In this document: positions 33,490 through 36,220 of the stretch, in pieces | Position numbering within the stretch: position 1 is the first letter of the stretch | How the letters are laid out: each line of letters begins with the position of its first letter | DNA from: an uncultured Clostridia bacterium | Lineage (GTDB): Bacteria > Bacillota > Clostridia > Oscillospirales > CAG-272 | Assembly (NCBI GenBank): GCA_947632285.1 | Contig: CANROT010000006.1 | Coordinates: forward strand, 1-36,220 | DNA: 36,220 nucleotides | Direction: 5' to 3' | Position numbers and translations under genes: made by a program | Notes under the pieces: generated by a model | What the model saw: the letters and a program-made list of their open reading frames with translations, nothing else | Databases searched by the model: none | What the model was told of the DNA's origin: nothing

Positions 33490-35889
33490 TTGCAGAGCTC
33501 CGATTTCCGCCGCAGATATATTGAGGTGCGCCGCGCGCTGTTCGATAAATTTTATTCCGACTTGAACGAGCGGCAGCGCGAGGCGGTCACGTCGGTGAAC
33601 GGGCCTCTGCTCGTGCTTGCGGGCGCGGGCAGCGGGAAGACAACGGTGCTCGTGCGGCGGATCGTACATATTATCAAATACGGGGACGCATACGATTCGG
33701 ATTATGTCCCCGAATGCGCGGACGAGGCGGCGATCCTCCGCTACGGATACGCGCTCGAAACGATGGAACCGAATGAAATCGGGGAGCTCGTGCTCCCCGA
33801 TTTCCGTGTATCGCCGTGCCGCCCGTGGGAGATGCTCGCCATCACGTTCACGAATAAGGCGGCGGGCGAGATAAAGTCGCGCCTCGCGACAGCGCTCGAG
33901 GGGCAGGAGCAGTACGGGTCGGCGTCCGAAATATGGGCGGGGACGTTCCATTCGATCTGTATGCGCATACTGCGCCGCTGGGGCGAGCTCGTCGGTTACA
34001 CGCCGGGCTTCACCGTCTACGACACGGACGACACGAAGCGGCTGATCGCGGACTGTATGCGCGACCTCAATATCGACGAGAAGACGCTGCCGATAAAGAC
34101 CGTGATGAACACGATCTCGAAGGCGAAGGACAGGCTCCTGACGGCGGAGCAGTTCGCGGACGTCATGGGCGGCGACTACCGCTCCGGGAAGATCGCGGAG
34201 ATATATAAGCTCTACGCCGAGAGGCTCAAGTCGTCGAACGCGCTCGATTTTGACGACATCATAATGCAGACCGTGAAGCTGCTCACCGAGCATGAGGACG
34301 TGCGCGAGCATTACAACCGCCAGTTCAGATACGTGTCCGTCGACGAGTACCAGGACACGAACCACGCGCAGTTCAGGCTCACCTCCCTCTTGACGGGCGA
34401 GCACAACAATCTCATGGTCGTCGGCGACGACGATCAGAGCATATACAAGTTCCGCGGCGCGACGATAGAGAATATACTGACGTTCGACAGGGAATACCGC
34501 GACGCAAAGGTCGTAAGGCTCGAGCAGAACTACCGCTCGACCGGCACGATACTCGACGCCGCAAACGCGCTGATCGCGAAAAACCGCCATCGCCACGGCA
34601 AAACGCTGTGGTGCGCGGGCGAGCGCGGCGCGCCGATAGTGCTCTGTGAGCTGCCGACGCAGAATGAAGAGGCGAAGTTCATCGCGGACACGGTCGAAAA
34701 GCTCGTCGCGACGGGCGAGGCGCAGTACCGCGATTTCGCGGTGCTCTACCGCATGAACGCGCAGTCGGCACCGATAGAGGCCGCGTTCGCGAAGGCGGGA
34801 ATGCCGTACCGTATGCTCGGCGGCATACGGTTCTACGAGCGGAAGGAGATACGCGACATCGTCGCCTACCTCTCAGTCATCGCGAATCCGAACGACTCGG
34901 TCCGTCTCAAGCGCATCATAAACGAGCCGAAGCGAAAGATCGGGGCTGCCGCCGTCGCGGCGGCGGAGGAGATCGCCGCGGTCGAGGGCTGCGGGATATA
35001 CGACGTGCTAACGCGCGCCGGGTCATATATCGCGCTCGCGAGGGCGTCGGCGGCGATCGAAGGGTTTGTGCGGCTGATAGAGACGCTGCGGGAGTTCTCG
35101 GAGTCGTCGTCCGTCATGGACCTGATCGAGCGGACGCTCGAGCTGTCCGGCTATCGCGAAATGCTCGTCGCCGGAGGCGAGGCGGAGCGCGACAGGCTCG
35201 AAAACCTCGATCAGCTGATCTCGAACGCATACGAATACGAAAACTCGAACGAGGACGCGTCCCTCACCGGTTTCCTTGAAGATGTGGCGCTCGTTGCGGA
35301 CGTCGACAGATACGACGAGACGGCGGACGCCGTCGTGATGATGACGATACATTCGGCAAAGGGGCTCGAATTCCCGATAGTGTTTTTGCCTGGAATGGAG
35401 GAGGGCGTCTTCCCGGGAATGCAGTCCGCGGTGAACGACGATGAGCTTGAAGAGGAGCGGCGGCTCGCGTATGTCGCGGTCACGCGCGCGAAGCGGCGCA
35501 TATATATGACGCGGACGCACAACAGAATGCTGTACGGCATGACGCGATACAATCCGCCGTCCCGCTTCATCGGCGAGATGCCGCCGGAGTGCATAGACGA
35601 CAGGACCGTGACGCCGGAATACGCGCGCCCGAGGGTCGCCGTCAAAAACGAGGCGCCGAAGCCGAAGTACAAGGACGGCGCCGGAGTGCGCGTCAACATC
35701 AGGGAGACGCCGCCTCCGCCGTCGGAATTTTTTGCGCCGGGCACCGTCGTCCGCCACCGCACGTTCGGCAGGGGCGAGATCATCTCCGCCTCAAAGATGG
35801 GCGCGGACGTCATGTACGAGATCATCTTCGACGACGTCGGAACGAAAAAGCTCATGGCGTCCTATGCGAAGCTGACGCGCGAGGAGTGA
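33490..35889 (+). CDS. pcrA: ATP-dependent DNA helicase UvrD/PcrA
   Basis: LNERQREAVTSVNGPLLVLAGAGSGKTTVLVRRI, ITFTNKAAGEIKSRL, VDEYQDTNHAQ, VVGDDDQSIYKFRGA, MTIHSAKGLEFPIVFLPGMEEGVFP, EERRLAYVAVTRAKRRIYMT. Confidence 0.95.
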   Translation: MQSSDFRRRYIEVRRALFDKFYSDLNERQREAVTSVNGPLLVLAGAGSGKTTVLVRRIVHIIKYGDAYDSDYVPECADEAAILRYGYALETMEPNEIGELVLPDFRVSPCRPWEMLAITFTNKAAGEIKSRLATALEGQEQYGSASEIWAGTFHSICMRILRRWGELVGYTPGFTVYDTDDTKRLIADCMRDLNIDEKTLPIKTVMNTISKAKDRLLTAEQFADVMGGDYRSGKIAEIYKLYAERLKSSNALDFDDIIMQTVKLLTEHEDVREHYNRQFRYVSVDEYQDTNHAQFRLTSLLTGEHNNLMVVGDDDQSIYKFRGATIENILTFDREYRDAKVVRLEQNYRSTGTILDAANALIAKNRHRHGKTLWCAGERGAPIVLCELPTQNEEAKFIADTVEKLVATGEAQYRDFAVLYRMNAQSAPIEAAFAKAGMPYRMLGGIRFYERKEIRDIVAYLSVIANPNDSVRLKRIINEPKRKIGAAAVAAAEEIAAVEGCGIYDVLTRAGSYIALARASAAIEGFVRLIETLREFSESSSVMDLIERTLELSGYREMLVAGGEAERDRLENLDQLISNAYEYENSNEDASLTGFLEDVALVADVDRYDETADAVVMMTIHSAKGLEFPIVFLPGMEEGVFPGMQSAVNDDELEEERRLAYVAVTRAKRRIYMTRTHNRMLYGMTRYNPPSRFIGEMPPECIDDRTVTPEYARPRVAVKNEAPKPKYKDGAGVRVNIRETPPPPSEFFAPGTVVRHRTFGRGEIISASKMGADVMYEIIFDDVGTKKLMASYAKLTREE

Positions 35890-35929
35890 GCGGAAAAGCG
35901 CCAAATCGATGCGAATATATAAAAATGCA

Positions 35930-35966
35930 GGACGGCGGACCGTTTTTTAAAAGCGGTCCGCCGTCC
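35930..35966. terminator. hairpin terminator after pcrA
   Basis: Perfect 13-bp stem GGACGGCGGACCG/CGGTCCGCCGTCC. Short T run on plus; CTGCATTTTT on the minus side. Confidence 0.65.
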
Positions 35967-36131
35967 TTTGCCGATGTACAAAGCATACTTGGCGTTCAGC
36001 ATCGTCTTTTTCACGGCGCTGCCCTGTATATGTTTCCTCCGCCGCACATGTTTTTCTTATCGGGTATTCCTATGGTATAGTACAATGTAAACGCGGAAAA
36101 CCTAAAAAGAAAACCTATGGAGGAGAAGATC

Positions 36132-36220
36132 ATGACACAGCGCAACTGTGCAAAACAGCTCACAATGTTTGAAAGCTGTCTTCGCAACGAAGAAAAAAGC
36201 GGCGCTACGGTGGAAAAATA
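36132..36220 (+). CDS. tyrosine recombinase/integrase, N-terminal core-binding region (truncated by window edge)
   Basis: MTQRNCAKQLTMFESCLRNEEKSGATVEKY resembles SAM-like N-terminal core-binding domains. GGAGG upstream of the ATG. Confidence 0.5.
   Translation, partial: MTQRNCAKQLTMFESCLRNEEKSGATVEK

Noticed and set aside
33690-33825. ~45-aa insertion between helicase motifs I and Ia of PcrA (YDSDYVPECADEAAILRYGYALETMEPNEIGELVLPDFRVSP)
   Set aside because: Likely a lineage-specific loop in a conserved helicase; not distinctive enough without an alignment.
33397-34596. 399-aa minus-strand ORF over pcrA
   Set aside because: Antisense shadow of a highly conserved helicase; no domain signal.

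Overview
The window is a GC-rich Firmicutes/Clostridia-type chromosomal segment, inferred from gene content and order. From left to right it contains: (1) two coupled WYL-domain regulators on the minus strand; (2) a plus-strand operon miaA - HlyD-like adaptor - yggS/sepF - ylmG - ylmH - divIVA - ileS - lspA - RluA-family pseudouridine synthase, i.e. the conserved ylm/cell-division cluster; (3) an ECF-like sigma factor with a large C-terminal domain; (4) a ZIP metal transporter; (5) a lower-GC GNAT acetyltransferase; (6) a minus-strand operon for Re-citrate synthase - GntR/FCD regulator - aconitase - isocitrate dehydrogenase-like enzyme; (7) a GH3 glycosidase, a Dpp/Opp-type ABC transporter, a small membrane protein and a GH43-like glycosidase; (8) a PcrA/UvrD helicase; and (9) the start of a probable tyrosine recombinase. 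The main observations are: yggS and sepF share one reading frame with no stop codon between them, and an AT-rich patch inside yggS looks like a promoter for sepF; the Dpp/Opp transporter has large insertions in both ATPases and in one permease, plus an enlarged binding protein; a sigma factor carries a built-in ~390-aa C-terminal domain; a GntR-like dyad overlaps a consensus promoter ahead of Re-citrate synthase; and two diverged copies of a hairpin repeat sit directly downstream of genes. All functional calls come from reading motifs by eye. No database search or folding was run.
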